From: Apodemus sylvaticus
Taxonomy: Eukaryota > Chordata > Mammalia > Rodentia > Muridae
Direction of reading: 5' to 3'
Assembly (NCBI RefSeq): GCF_947179515.1
Contig: NC_067478.1
Span: 744,001-808,000 of the forward strand
Length of the DNA: 64,000 bases
Shown here: one piece after another, positions 11,800 through 23,575 of the stretch
Numbering within the stretch: the stretch's first letter is position 1
How the letters are laid out: the number at the start of each line of letters is the position of its first letter
Made by a program: the position numbers and the translations under genes
The notes under the pieces: generated by a model
What the model saw: only the letters and a program-made list of their open reading frames with translations
Database searches by the model: none
Told to the model about the DNA's origin: nothing

Positions 11800-11925
11800 A
11801 ATTTCAGCACCCGGAAGGCTGGGTAGAACACTCTGCAAGCCTTCAGGACTAGCCTGAGCGGAGTAGTGAGTTCCAGGTCAGACTGGGCTAGAGTGAGACC
11901 CTGTCTCAAAAATGTAGGAAGCTTT
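11800..11925 (+). repeat. Diverged B1-like fragment
   Basis: AATTTCAGCACCCGGAAGGC through GTGAGACCCTGTCTCAAAAA follows the B1 block order with many substitutions. Confidence 0.6.
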
Positions 11926-12557
11926 AGGATGTGGTCAGTGGAAGAGTGGTTGCCTTGATTTGAGCCCTGAACTGGAAAAAAAAAACCTGTTTACATGAAG
12001 ATATGTATGTTTTTAATATAGGCTTATGTAAAGAATTATAGACTCAGGGTCATATGAAAACTCAAGCCCAGTAGCCTCCAGGCACGTCACTATGTTCATG
12101 GAGCTACCGGACCATGAGCCAAAGATCCTCTGGCTTGAATAGAGTCCCACTTACTTTGCAATGAACTGAAAGGGCCTTTCTACGTCTTTTGCTTGGCTAT
12201 AGGAAATGTCCCTGTGCACAATGCTCTGTGTGTCCCAAAGTATGTTCCACTGCAGGGAGAGCTCTGAATAGAATCTTTTTATTTCAGCTGAGGAGATGGA
12301 TGAAGAATTAGCCATCAAGGTTCCTTTGAGCTCTTTCCATCCCACTGATGCCCAGAGCAGGCCAGGAAGTGCTGTCTGCTCCAGATCTGCTTCCTGAACC
12401 TCAGGCCTCTCTAGCCCCAACCCCCCCTGAGGAACAGTGCCATGAATGGAGAAAGCAGCTGCCTTGAAGGCCCTTTCCTGCTGCCCGTAATGAACCTTTG
12501 TTTCATCATTTTCTGCCCTGGAATACTGCCAGGTCAGACCCAGAATTTGGGACTATG

Positions 12558-12677
<120 letters not shown>

Positions 12678-12914
12678 TGTGCCAGGCCAGCAAAACTCTA
12701 CTCCTCCCTAGTCCTGCCTACTACTGTCTAGTGCAGCACTCGATAGCCTTGCTGGAGTCATGTGCCAGGTCACATGTTCACACAGCTGAAAATGCCTAAC
12801 ATCCATCAGCCCTCCCAAAGAGCAACACCAGGTATTAGACAAGACTCCATGAGCGGCTTTGGGTTGGCCCCAGTCTCAGGCTTGCTTTTCCTTTTTTTAA
12901 AACAATACTCACTA

Positions 12915-13150
12915 CAGCTGGAGAGTTGACTCAGCACGAGGACCTAAGTTTGCATGCCCAAACCGGTGTACAATGCCAGGCATACTTGTGACTCCAACTG
13001 CGAAGCAGTAGACCCTGAGGCTATGGCCAGACAGCTTATTTGGTGAGCTCTAGGCCAATGGGAGACTGTCTCACAAAGCCAGGTAGATGGCTCATAAGGT
13101 TGAACTCTGGCTTCCATACCCACATGCACACATAAATACGCAAAATAACA
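12915..13150 (+). repeat. Diverged B3-type SINE
   Basis: CAGCTGGAGAGTTGACTCAG head followed by weakly matching B3 body and CACATGCACACATAAATACG end. Confidence 0.6.
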
Positions 13151-13290
13151 CACCAGCATGACTTCAACTTCATAAGGTACACATGAGCACACAGTAGCAA
13201 AGATGTCCTTTCCACCCCAAGCCACAGCCAACAGTGTCCTCTGCAGAACCAGGCATAATCACCTTCCCAAAGTATGTGGAGACATGTTCA

Positions 13291-13438
13291 TCCTTTTTGG
13301 TTTGCTTTTGTTTCTCTGTGTAGCCTTGCCTGTCCTGGAACTCATGCTGTAGACCAGGCTGGCCTCAAATTCAGAGATTCCCCCTGCCTGTGTCTCCTGG
13401 AATCCTAGTATTAAGGACATACACCACCATCACCCTGC
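13291..13438 (-). repeat. B1 SINE, reverse orientation
   Basis: TTGTTTCTCTGTGTAGCCTT, CCTGTCCTGGAACTCATGCT and AGACCAGGCTGGCCTCAAAT are reversed B1 blocks. The right end is diverged. Confidence 0.9.
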
Positions 13439-13629
13439 TCATTCTGTTTTTAAAACAAAAAGGTTTATAAGTTCACGCACCGCTTCTGGCTTTTTGAATT
13501 GAACAATAATTTCAGAAATCTCATGTTGTTCTATGTGCAGCTGATATTTCTCTCTTTGGTTGATTCAAGAATCATCCAACAATTTCCTCCTCACAGACAT
13601 GGGGGGATGATTTACAATGAAGATTCTCT

Positions 13630-13794
13630 GTGTTCTGGTGAGTCTTATGTCAACTTGACATAAGCTAGAGTCATCTGAGAGGAGGAGAGGACCTCAAATG
13701 AGAAAATGTCTCCATAATATCCAGCTGTAGGGAATTTTCTTTTTCTCTACTTCTTCCTTTTCCTCTTCTTCCTCCTCCTCCTCTTTTTCTTCTC

Positions 13795-13868
<74 letters not shown>

Positions 13869-14163
13869 TTTATTTTTCAAGAAAGAATTGGCACTGTTGG
13901 TAGTGCTATTCCTGGGCTGGTGGTACTAGGTTCTATAATAAAGCAGCCTGAGTAAGCCATTCTGGGTAAGCCAGTAAACAGCACCTGTCCAAGGCCTCTG
14001 CATCAGCTCCTGCCTCCAGGTTCCTGTGCTGTTTGAATTCCTGGTTTGACATCCTTTAATGATGATATATGATGTGGAAGTATAAGCCAAATAAACCCTC
14101 CATTCCACAACTTGCTTTTGGTCATGGTGTTTCTTTTACAGTACTAATAACTCTAATTAAGAC
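13630..14163 (+). repeat. High-copy rodent interspersed repeat (RMER1-like), split by a CT microsatellite
   Basis: GTCAACTTGACATAAGCTAG, then TGCATCAGCTCCTGCCTCCA, AGCCAAATAAACCCTCCATT and TTTTGGTCATGGTGTTTCTT are blocks of a very common rodent repeat. A CT-rich microsatellite at 13735-13868 has expanded inside it. The family name is from memory and uncertain; the repeat nature is clear. Confidence 0.75.
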
Positions 14164-15339
14164 ACCCTGTACAAGCCAAGCTATGGGATAGACACCTACC
14201 ATATAAGGAACACAGACAGCCTCTTACTTCAACAGCTTTAGGATTTTTTACTTTAGAATGGATTTACTGGGGTCATAAATGCATTTTCAACTTCTGATAC
14301 TTTCCATACAGGGGACTTTGTTGGGAACATAACCCCACCATTGGCAGAGAAGTACTTGTGTTCTCAGCAACTCCACAGTGCAGCAGAAAGAACTCAGACT
14401 TTTAATGAACACATGGGTTTTCCTTGGATTCCCTCATATCATCCAGTCATGGATGTTAAGAATCATGGATCTTAACCGTTGACCGGCCACTGGCACCTAC
14501 TGTGTCCCTTCAACCAGCCCAGCCAGAAGCCCCATGGCTTGCTTCTTTGATAAGGAAACATGTTGGCGAGAAAGTGTGCTTGCCTAAAGTCCACAGTCTA
14601 GAAGTAGTGAGTCTGAGACTTGAATCCAGGTAGGCTGGTTTTATGCTACCCCATCTTTCAAAATGTAGTCATCTGAATCGCTGTGGAAGTCCTACCCAAC
14701 ACTACATCTAGATTGTGTTGAAAAGATTTAATTTTCTGAGAGACTACTCAACTCTCCTTGATCTAAGTGTCTCATGGCTCCTCCCTAAGCTGTGGGGTCA
14801 TCTGCCCTAAGTGACCTTTGCTCCAGCTGACACAGAGGCCTGAGAGCACTAGCCGCGTCCTTCTCAGGGCCGTGCCTAATCGAACACTGACATAACAAGT
14901 TGGGTAGGGCCAGAACTGACAGAACTCTTGGCCAGCTGTAGACCCTGGTACCACCCTGGGATAAACCCTTGATGTCTGGCTGTTGTGTTTGGACCTGAAA
15001 CAAGAACTTGAGGTCTGCTGCTAGAAGCTTTTCCAGAGACCTGGGGGACAGAAATTAGTAACAGGAATGGACTTATTTAGTTTAGGCCAAAATGGGGGAA
15101 GGAAGAATTCCTGGATTCTCTATGCTTTACCCCTAGAAATGTTACAAGATCTGGAAAAGGACAAATGCCAGCAATGAAACAAGATGTCATGGTCTCCCAG
15201 GAGACAGACTTCCCTTCAGTAGCTCCATGGAGACAGAGCTTAAGGCTTTTTCATCACCAGCACACAGCATATAAGTTCCTGAAGAAATCTACCCTCCTTC
15301 TTTTCTTTCCTTTCCTTTCCTTCCTTCCCCCCACCTCTC

Positions 15340-15490
15340 TTTCTTTGGTTTTCCCAGACAGGGCTTCTCTGTGTAGCTTTGGCTGCCCTGGAACTCATTT
15401 TGTATACAAGGCTGGCATTGAACTCTCAGATCTGCTTGCCTCTTTCTCCCAAGTGATGGGATTAAAGGCATGTGCTACCAAACCCAGCAA
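15340..15490 (-). repeat. B1 SINE, reverse orientation, diverged
   Basis: CAGACAGGGCTTCTCTGTGT, CTGCCCTGGAACTCATTTTG and GATGGGATTAAAGGCATGTG are reversed B1 blocks. A CT-rich tail lies on the low-coordinate side. Confidence 0.9.
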
Positions 15491-15664
15491 CATTTTAATT
15501 CTTTAGAGTTCCGTACACATTATTATAGATCTATCACCAGAGCTGTGCTGAGTCAGCTCCCTGGGTGCTCCCAGCCAGGGCATGCTAATGCTGGCCCCTG
15601 TAGAGACCTACAAGATGCCTGCTACCCACAGCGATTTGACCTAGGATTCCTGAAACAGCAGTTC

Positions 15665-15975
15665 AAGGCTCACAGGCTGGCCTAGAACTAAAAATGGTGA
15701 CCAAACTAGCCTTGAATTCACAGAGATTCCCCCTGAGAACTCAGGTAAAAGGTATGAACCACTACACCTGGCTTCTGACCTAACTTTTCTTAGAGAATAT
15801 TCCAGTTAAATGCTATGAAAGAGAGTTGGAGACATGACTCAGGTTAAGAACATTGGTTGCTCTTACAGAGGACCCAGGTTAAATTCCCAGCATCCTCGTA
15901 GTGACTCACAACCATCTGTAAATCCAGTTTCAGGGGATGCTCTCTTTAGACTTCCATAGCACAGGCAAAAATCCT
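15665..15975. repeat. Diverged B1 fragment (minus) followed by B2/B3-type SINE (plus)
   Basis: 15665-15772 resembles a reversed B1 (CTAGCCTTGAATTCACAGAG, ACCACTACACCTGGC). 15821-15975 is a plus-strand B2/B3 (GCTCTTACAGAGGACCCAGG, GTGACTCACAACCATCTGTA). Confidence 0.7.
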
Positions 15976-16167
15976 TACACAAAGAATTATGGAAGGCCTA
16001 ACACAGTGAGCTCCAGGATAACCAAGGCTACGCAGAGAGACTCTATCTCAAAATAGAAAGAATTACTAAAGGTAAGCCAAACATGGTGGATCTTACATAA
16101 TCTCAGCACTTAGAAACAGCAGGATGAGAAATGGAGGTCAGAAGGAGATAAAGTAAGACCCATCTTA

Positions 16168-16225
16168 GAGAGAGAGAGAGGAAAGAGAAGAAAGAGGGAT
16201 GAGAGGAGAGGAGGGAGGGAAAGAA
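16168..16225 (+). repeat. GA-rich simple repeat next to a diverged B1/B4 copy
   Basis: A run of GAGA and GGAGG units. The preceding 16075-16165 resembles the 5' half of a B1/B4 SINE. Confidence 0.75.
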
Positions 16226-16914
16226 ATTGTCACAGCTGAGAAAGGATTCAGAATTAAGACAAATGGAGGAGTTTCATTACAGGACAAACATACCCACTCA
16301 AAAAAAAAAGTGCACACTTTTCAAGAGAAGGCCACCTCCCCAAGGATTTTGGATAGCTCACCTGGCAAGGAAGAATTGTTTGAATTCAAGGATGAAAAAG
16401 ACAGGGAATTCTAGGAGTGGGTCTGGGTCACCTAGAGTGAGGTTTTACTTCCTCTTTCTGTTTTATCAAGTTTCCTGGATGTGTCCTGGTGTCAGGTATG
16501 CACATGATGAGAACAGGCAATACGGTGAGGCAGACATGGAATACCACCATGACGAAGCAGAGGACAGCTGGTGGTCTGCTTGGCTGGCTCCCGGATGGTC
16601 TGCTTTTTCTGTTTTGGTGGCTGGCCACATGCTGTCCTGCCAGCTCCGTAAATGTCAAAGAGTCACGCTGCTGTGCAGTGCGGGTGGAGGTCTAGCTTAC
16701 CTCAGAGCAAAGCCATCCTCTCTCACTTGTGTATGAAATGATGCTCAGGAACTGGAGGGGTGATGCTTTAAGCAAAGGAGGACAACAACTAGCTGGAAAA
16801 CACTGCCTGCCGGTGCTCACCACGCCCTTGCCTGGACTCACAGCCTCTAGCAGTAACAAAGGATGGTTGTTTACTGTTTAAATAGCAAAATTTGTGGGAC
16901 TTTTCCAAGGCAGC

Positions 16915-16978
16915 CTTAAAAAAAACAAAAAACAAACAAAACAAAAACAAACAAAACAAACAAACAAACAAAAAACCA
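16915..16978 (+). repeat. (CAAA)n A-rich repeat
   Basis: Repeated CAAA/CAAAA units on the plus strand without a recognisable SINE body in front of them. Confidence 0.9.
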
Positions 16979-17989
16979 AAGAATACAAACTCCCAGCACA
17001 GGAGTCAGCTGATTCCTGCAGTGCTTTAGGTCTGTTCCCACCAGCCTCAGTGAGAGTATTCAGAGCCCCCGAAGGCAGAACTGGGAACAGGACAGCATTT
17101 CACTTTCAAGCTTTTATCCAGCACCACCACAGCAAGGTATCACTGCTGCTCCAGATAACAGCTGCTCCAGATAACAGAAGCAGGAGCAGATCAAACCACT
17201 GAGAGAACAAGTGTCACTCTCTGGCTGCAACAAGGAAGAAAGGACACCCTTCTCAGGGACAGCAGGCAGAAGGGACAGGGCATGACTGAGGTGTGAACAG
17301 TTGAGGAAAAACTCTGTGGGGTGACATTTAAACCTGGAGTGTGCTACAGATAAGGAAGAACCAAGGCAGGTGGGAGCTCAATTGTACATTTCTTGGGGTT
17401 CCTGGTTCTTGTGTAACAAGATAAAGGATTATGCAGTGAGTCAACTATAACAGAAGCAGAGACATTTCCAGGGAGGAACTGGCTGGAGCAGTTTAGTAGC
17501 TCAGATAGTCTTACTGAGCAGAGCTAGGGTTCTCATGTAATAGAGATACATTCATAGTGTGGGCTTCTCCTTGGATGCTGTATCTGTGTATGTCATTGTA
17601 CAAACAACTTCATGCATTAGCATTTTCATTCTGTACCTAAGGTTGTGACTTTTAGTAATATAATGAGTCACAATTCACCTCAGGGCCTCACTCAGGGCCT
17701 GAGCCGGTAGCCAGACCTAATCTGCCATGATGGTGAGAGTCAGGTCCAGCCACTGTCAAATGATGGGACTTCCTGTATACAACTGCGGGAGGACTGTTCT
17801 GTCTGAATATGTGGAGAGGGAGAGCAAGCTGCTCAGTCATCCCTCAGGCCCTAGACTGGGCCCTTACCTCACAGCTGTGACCTTATTACTTCTCAAGTTA
17901 GCTGTCCCCCTGCACCAGGCATATTGTATGAGACACATTTCTTGGAACAACAAAACCAAATCACCATACACCTTCTTCTAAAGCAGGTC

Positions 17990-18240
17990 TGTTGCTGTGT
18001 GTCATATAAATGATGTGTGTCTATGGTGTGTGCTATATAAGTAGAGTGGTATATGGATATATGATATGTGTGTGTGTGTATGTGTGTGCATGTGTTGTGT
18101 GAAGGGCTGTGTGTTTATATGTGAGGCATGAATGTGTAATTAGATGTACATGGTATGTTCATATGTGGTTTGGTATATACAGTGTATAGATGGTGCTGTA
18201 TGTGTATGAGTATGGTCTGACACATATGTGTTGGCATGCA
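17990..18240 (+). repeat. Degenerate TG/TA-rich tract
   Basis: About 250 bases dominated by TGTG and TATAT steps, including a GTGTGTGTGTGTATGTGTGT core near 18067-18090. Probably an old, decayed microsatellite. Confidence 0.7.
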
Positions 18241-19158
18241 ATGAGAACTAGAACACATAGAGGCATCAAAAAAGTGACCCATTTCTACCCTGCATGAATA
18301 GTCATGTTCCTTCAGAAATAGAAATCTGAAAGAGTCCCCAGTTTTCCTGCAAGGCATCTTCATACCTTTCAAAAGTCCTTGCACTCTAAATTATTATCTA
18401 TACAAACCAATATGTGGGTCTCATGGAGGACAGGGAGGATTGGGGATCAAAGAGTTAACCCTTGGTGCCAAGATCAGTACAAAGACCGTCTATAGCACAC
18501 ATCACTGTGGGATAGAGAATGGGATCTAAGTCAGAGCAGAGGGCCGGCAGCCCAGTTTGGCAGACAGCAAAGGACTCTGTACAGCTATTTCCGGACCAAT
18601 CAGCCACTCTCACAGATTTAGGAGGTACATGGCTGTCACTCAGGAGGTGTTTGTTAAGCAGTGTCAGCAGAGCCTTTAGATACTTACAAGATAACGAAAG
18701 ACTTTGATAAACAAGCAGAAAATTAAGAATGGTCATGTGGCAGGAGGGGTCCTCCTCTCCTGCAGGGCTGTGGACATCCTCTCTAGTGCAGGGATTCAGG
18801 CTCCCTCCAGTGTTTCTGGGAGCAGCTGCCTAGCTCCATGCAAACTGGCTGACCTCTTATGACTCAGCTCTTGCCAAGAGGAAATAGGCAGAAGGACCAT
18901 GTGCAATTTGAGATCTAGTTCTCAATCTCCTTCTAGCTTTCCACCTTCCCACTTCTTGGTAGGCCACTCATATCTTCGGCAACCTCAAAATCCAGGGTTT
19001 GCAGATGGTGGCTGCTAGGACCCCACACCCTCCAGCATGGTGGGATTCATGGAGCAGAGCCCCTCATCCCATTCTCTTTTCCAAAGACATGATACTTACT
19101 GTGTGAGACACCAGAGTTAAGCATTGATACCAATGTTTTGTTTGTTTCTCTCTCTCTC

Positions 19159-19162
<4 letters not shown>

Positions 19163-19247
<85 letters not shown>
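19163..19247 (+). repeat. Compound (GT)n(GA)n microsatellite
   Basis: About 36 bases of GT alternation pass directly into about 48 bases of GA alternation. Confidence 0.98.
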
Positions 19248-19249
<2 letters not shown>

Positions 19250-19403
19250 GAATACAGGTGTCCTCAGAGGCCATAAACTGGATGCCCGGAGCTGAAGTCA
19301 CAGGTAGTTGTGTCACTTGAGTGACAGGAATCAAACACAGGTTCACTGCAAGAGCAGCAAACTCTTTTAACCCTGAACCAGCTCTAGCCCACAGACGCCA
19401 ACA

Positions 19404-19590
19404 TTTTTTTTTTTAAAGATTTGTTTGTTTCATGTATGTGACTATACTGTCTCTGTCATCAGACACACCAGAAGAGGGCACTGGATCTCATTACAGTGGT
19501 TGTGAGCCACTATGTGGTTGCTGGGAATTGAACTCAGGACCTTTGGAAGAACAGTTGGTGCTCTTAACCACTGAGCCATCTCTCCAGCCC
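19404..19590 (-). repeat. B2 SINE, reverse orientation
   Basis: T-run and AAAGATTTGTTT-type tail, CACACCAGAAGAGGGCACTG, TTGCTGGGAATTGAACTCAG and CACTGAGCCATCTCTCCAGC in order are a full reversed B2. Confidence 0.95.
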
Positions 19591-19940
19591 AGATATCAAC
19601 GCTTTAAGTCTGAGGATGACTGACTGACAATGGAGGCACGAGCAGACTATTAGATTAGTGCAGCTAAGGAACACAAGAACTAATGCAATACCACTGCCTA
19701 GATGCCAAGAGCCGATGTCTAGATGTTTGTACTTAAAGACTAACAGAAAACTATTTCCTGGAAACAATATTTAACGACATCTAAGTTGATTACTAAGGAT
19801 GGGAACACTGGGTGACATTTATGCTCCCAGTGTTCAGCTCAGCCTGTTTGTAACCTTTAATATGGTGGGGAGTTCTGCCTGATGCCCCTTGACAAAATCC
19901 CTCTGGTCTTTACTAGAGGAAAGGACTTTTCCTTACTCTT

Positions 19941-20129
19941 TTTTTTTTTTTAAGATTTATTTATTTATTATATGGAAGTACACTGTAGCTGTCTTCAGAC
20001 ACCCCAGGGGAGGGCATCAGATCTCATTAAGGATGGTTGTGAGCCACCATAAGGTTGCTGGGATTTGAACTCAGGACTTTTGGAAGAGCAGTCAGTGCTC
20101 TTTAACTGCTGAGTCATTTTTCCAGCCCG
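19941..20129 (-). repeat. B2 SINE, reverse orientation, with 11-bp target-site duplication
   Basis: Poly-T and AAGATTTATTTATTTATTAT tail through CTGAGTCATTTTTCCAGCCC. TCCTTACTCTT occurs at 19930-19940 and 20130-20140, exactly flanking the element. Confidence 0.96.
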
Positions 20130-21883
20130 TCCTTACTCTTGAGGAATAACCTTGATGGTGTATCCTGCCTCCTTTTCCCAGTGCAGTGCCACCAACACTT
20201 CTCATCCCAACCCCCATGTCTCAATATGTCCATGAAAGGAGATTCCTCTCTTAGGATTCAATCTCCTAATTCCAGGGCAGGCCATGCCTAAGGAATCCTG
20301 GATAGGCTCTTCAATGTCTATGGAAAGGATGTCCTAGGGAAACTTCTAGAAACATTGTTAGCAGGCCCCATCCAACTCTTCAGTTTCCCCTTCTACAAAC
20401 TTTTCTCAGTATGTGCAGACACGTGAGGGTTACTTTCTGATGCCTGAGTCCTGGTGACAGTTCTCAGGGGAAACTCACTTTCTGTTAGGAGTAATGACTC
20501 CTCAGATTGGTGAGTCTCATGTTCACGTGTACCAAGCTAGGTTATTAACAGTAACCAACTTTCTCAGTCACAGGTTCAGAAGTGTCCACTCACAGTTCCT
20601 AAGGTAGCTTGGGAACATGAGAACCTAGATATCAGGTCCGCCTTGGGAAACCAGAGGGTACAGGCTGGCTCTATAAGGCAGTTGGAACTATGGCTCTGCC
20701 TTCTCTGTATGGTCTTGAGCAAGGCTCTTAACCTTGCTGCTACTGTCAGCAGGGTTCACAAACAGTCCACAGTGGCTAGACACTAAGTGCCTACTGGCTT
20801 AGCTGCACTCTTCCAGAAGTGAAGCAAAACTGGGATTTAGGTTCCGGGCGTGTGGGTCAGGGAGGTAGGTCAGAGGTGCTGAGCTCCAGCAGGCCTGGCC
20901 TCCTCCCTTAGGGCTTTATTACTCTTGAACCTATTTTTCTTCTCCAAGGATGTAGGCCAGGGTGAGGGGTCAACTCTGGGAAGTCAGCCTTGGATCTGAG
21001 GCCTTCGTCTCAGCCCTGGCCTGGCCTCTGCTGTCTTACAGAGTCATCCCCACCCTCTACACTCCAGGAGGAATCGCCACTTGTTCACTGCTGGTCATCT
21101 CAGATTCCATTTTCCGAACTCATCAGCCTGGATATGAGCCATGGGCCTCCCACGAAGCAAGTATCTGTTGCTCTGCTTGTTCTTCTCCCTGGGCTCCCTC
21201 CACCTTCCCGTGAGCTATGTAGGGTAGGGTGTGACTGATTCCCACTCTGCAGTCCTTCCTCTCTCCTAAAGCAGCACAAGGATTCTGCAAAAGGTCCCAT
21301 AAGTGGGATGTTTGTGGAGCAGGGACTTCAAGAGAGCTCACCACACTGTTGTGGTCTCAAGCTAGTCACAACTACGGGAACAGGTCTGAGTTTTCTGTCT
21401 GATCTCACCTACAATCTTGATGGCTAGATGGACAGGAGGGCCTTGCTCACTACAGACACATGAGCACCTTCTTTGAAATCACAAGGGTAGCCTAGAAGAA
21501 GTCCTCCTTTCTATTCAGACCTAATACCTAGACCAATGCTGAATTCAAGTGTTGCTGTGCCTCTCTGGATTCAGTTTCACACAAAGGAAGAAATATTCCT
21601 TAATTGTACCCATATTCCCAGAGAGCTGGACACCCTGGCACAGAAGATAAAGTAATATACACCATATTGTTTTCCTCATTCATTTAGTATCCCAGGAGAC
21701 TTCAAACATCTTTCTGCCTAAGTTTCCCAATGCTACGACTGTAGGTATGCACTACCATGTTGAGCTGACTACATATATTTACATCTTCTCTATTATTGAA
21801 ATACTAGATGCTCTTCCCTGCCCCAAAAAAGGATGAAGAAAATGCTAAATTGTAAACAGAAAGATCCTCATCAAGTGATTTGT

Positions 21884-22190
21884 AGGGATGGAGAGATAGC
21901 TCGGTAGTTAAAAAGAACTTGCTGCTCTTACAGAGGACCCAGGTTCAGTTCCCCACACCCACATAGGAAGGCTCACAACCACCTGTAACTCTAGTTCCAA
22001 GGGATCCAACATACTCTTCTGGCTTCTGGTGTACATACAGACAAATTGGCACACACACATACACATAAACAAAAGTTTAAAATTATGGTGATGCTTATCT
22101 GAAATCCCAGTACTCAGGAGCAGGAAGCAGGAAGATCTGTCAGTTCCAGGACAACTTGGGCTACAGAGCAAGGATGACTCAAAGGTTAGG
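21884..22190 (+). repeat. B2/B3-type SINE followed by a diverged B1/B4-like copy
   Basis: 21884-22075: AGCTCGGTAGTTAAAAAGAA and CTTACAGAGGACCCAGGTTC. 22081-22190: TGAAATCCCAGTACTCAGGA and CAGTTCCAGGACAACTTGGG. Confidence 0.75.
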
Positions 22191-23483
22191 ATCATATTGT
22201 CTAGGGTATCTTGCTTCTAGTTATGAGAAAATTTCCATGTCACAACTGTAAAAAATGTCTTTAGTTGATGTCTTTTCTTCCACTGACTAGATGCTCATAT
22301 TTGTAATGACCTGTTCTCTGAAAGAGTGTACTCTAACTAGCTGGGAGGAGGAATGCCTGGGAAGTTTACCGCCTTGTTTGGTGTTTTGTTCTTGGAGTCA
22401 GTTTCACCTTCTTTGGCAGATGCCCACCCTGGCAGGATCCACACAGGGTACATTTTTTTCTTGTTCACAAATTCTTCGTCTACTTTCCAATACACATAAC
22501 CTTCTTCCTCTTGGAGCTTGAATCTCCCAGGAGCTAGCAACAACCTTTCTCCAGGCCCTGTAGAACCAAGCCCAGGCTCAAGCAGGGGCTCTTACCAACC
22601 ATCTGTCCAGCAGAGCAAGACTACTGCTGTGTTTCCCAGACTGACTAGTTCCCCATAAGGGAGTCCAGCAGTTTCCAGATTGCTGGAAAGGCTGGCATCT
22701 CATCATGTTGTCACACATTAAATCAAGATGGGCATTTAGGTGAAGGCCTGGTGACATAGCAGGGCAGCATTAAGAGATGCCAGATAAGAGTTTACACCCT
22801 GCCTCTTCCTCGAATTAACTTTGAAAACCAGGCAAATTACTGAGTCTGAGTTTCTTCATATTCACGAGAATAATCCCTACCCTCTAGGGTTTTGTTGGAA
22901 ACTAACCAGGGCAATGAGTTTCTGACTCAGATCACACCCCACCCCATGCACTCCACAGGGAGCAATTTTCTGTCCAAATGTTCTGCCATGTCTACTGCTT
23001 CCTAGGAAGTACCGATGAGCTTGTTTTTCCAAGTTTCATCCTCTTGAAGAAAATGTTCTTCAGTGCCTAGTGTGCCATCCCAGCAGCCTAGAGACTTTAC
23101 TGGTCTACTGTTTAGGACAGATACACCCAACTAATGGACATCTACCCTTAGCTCACCAAGAAATTAAGCTTATTCCAGGAAAACACAAAACAGAAAAGCA
23201 AACAAACAAACATAGACAAAACCAAAAACCCTTCACTTTTAACCGTCATGTGCTTCCTGTGTCATGGGACTGTTATTCCTGTTGTCTTGAAGATCCTCTT
23301 AAAACACCTCTCCAGAGTTGTGGCCCCACTTTCCCTTCTGGTCCTAATCTCTTCCAACTCTACTTCCTCACGGTACTGGGCTAAACTCATCCCAAGTAAG
23401 ATGAAAATGAAGGAGAAAGGACTGGGTAGGTATAATGGTCCATAATTCATTAATTCAATGGTTTTCAAATTAGAATCACTGGT

Positions 23484-23575
23484 AGTTTTTCTTTGAGACA
23501 GTCTCATGTAACCAAGGATGGCTTTAAACTCTCAATTCCTCAGCTTCTCACATATGGGATTACAAGTGTGTAATT
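23484..23575 (-). repeat. Old diverged B1 fragment
   Basis: TTTCTTTGAGACAGTCTCAT and ATATGGGATTACAAGTGTGT resemble the two ends of a reversed B1. The middle is poorly conserved. Confidence 0.5.
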
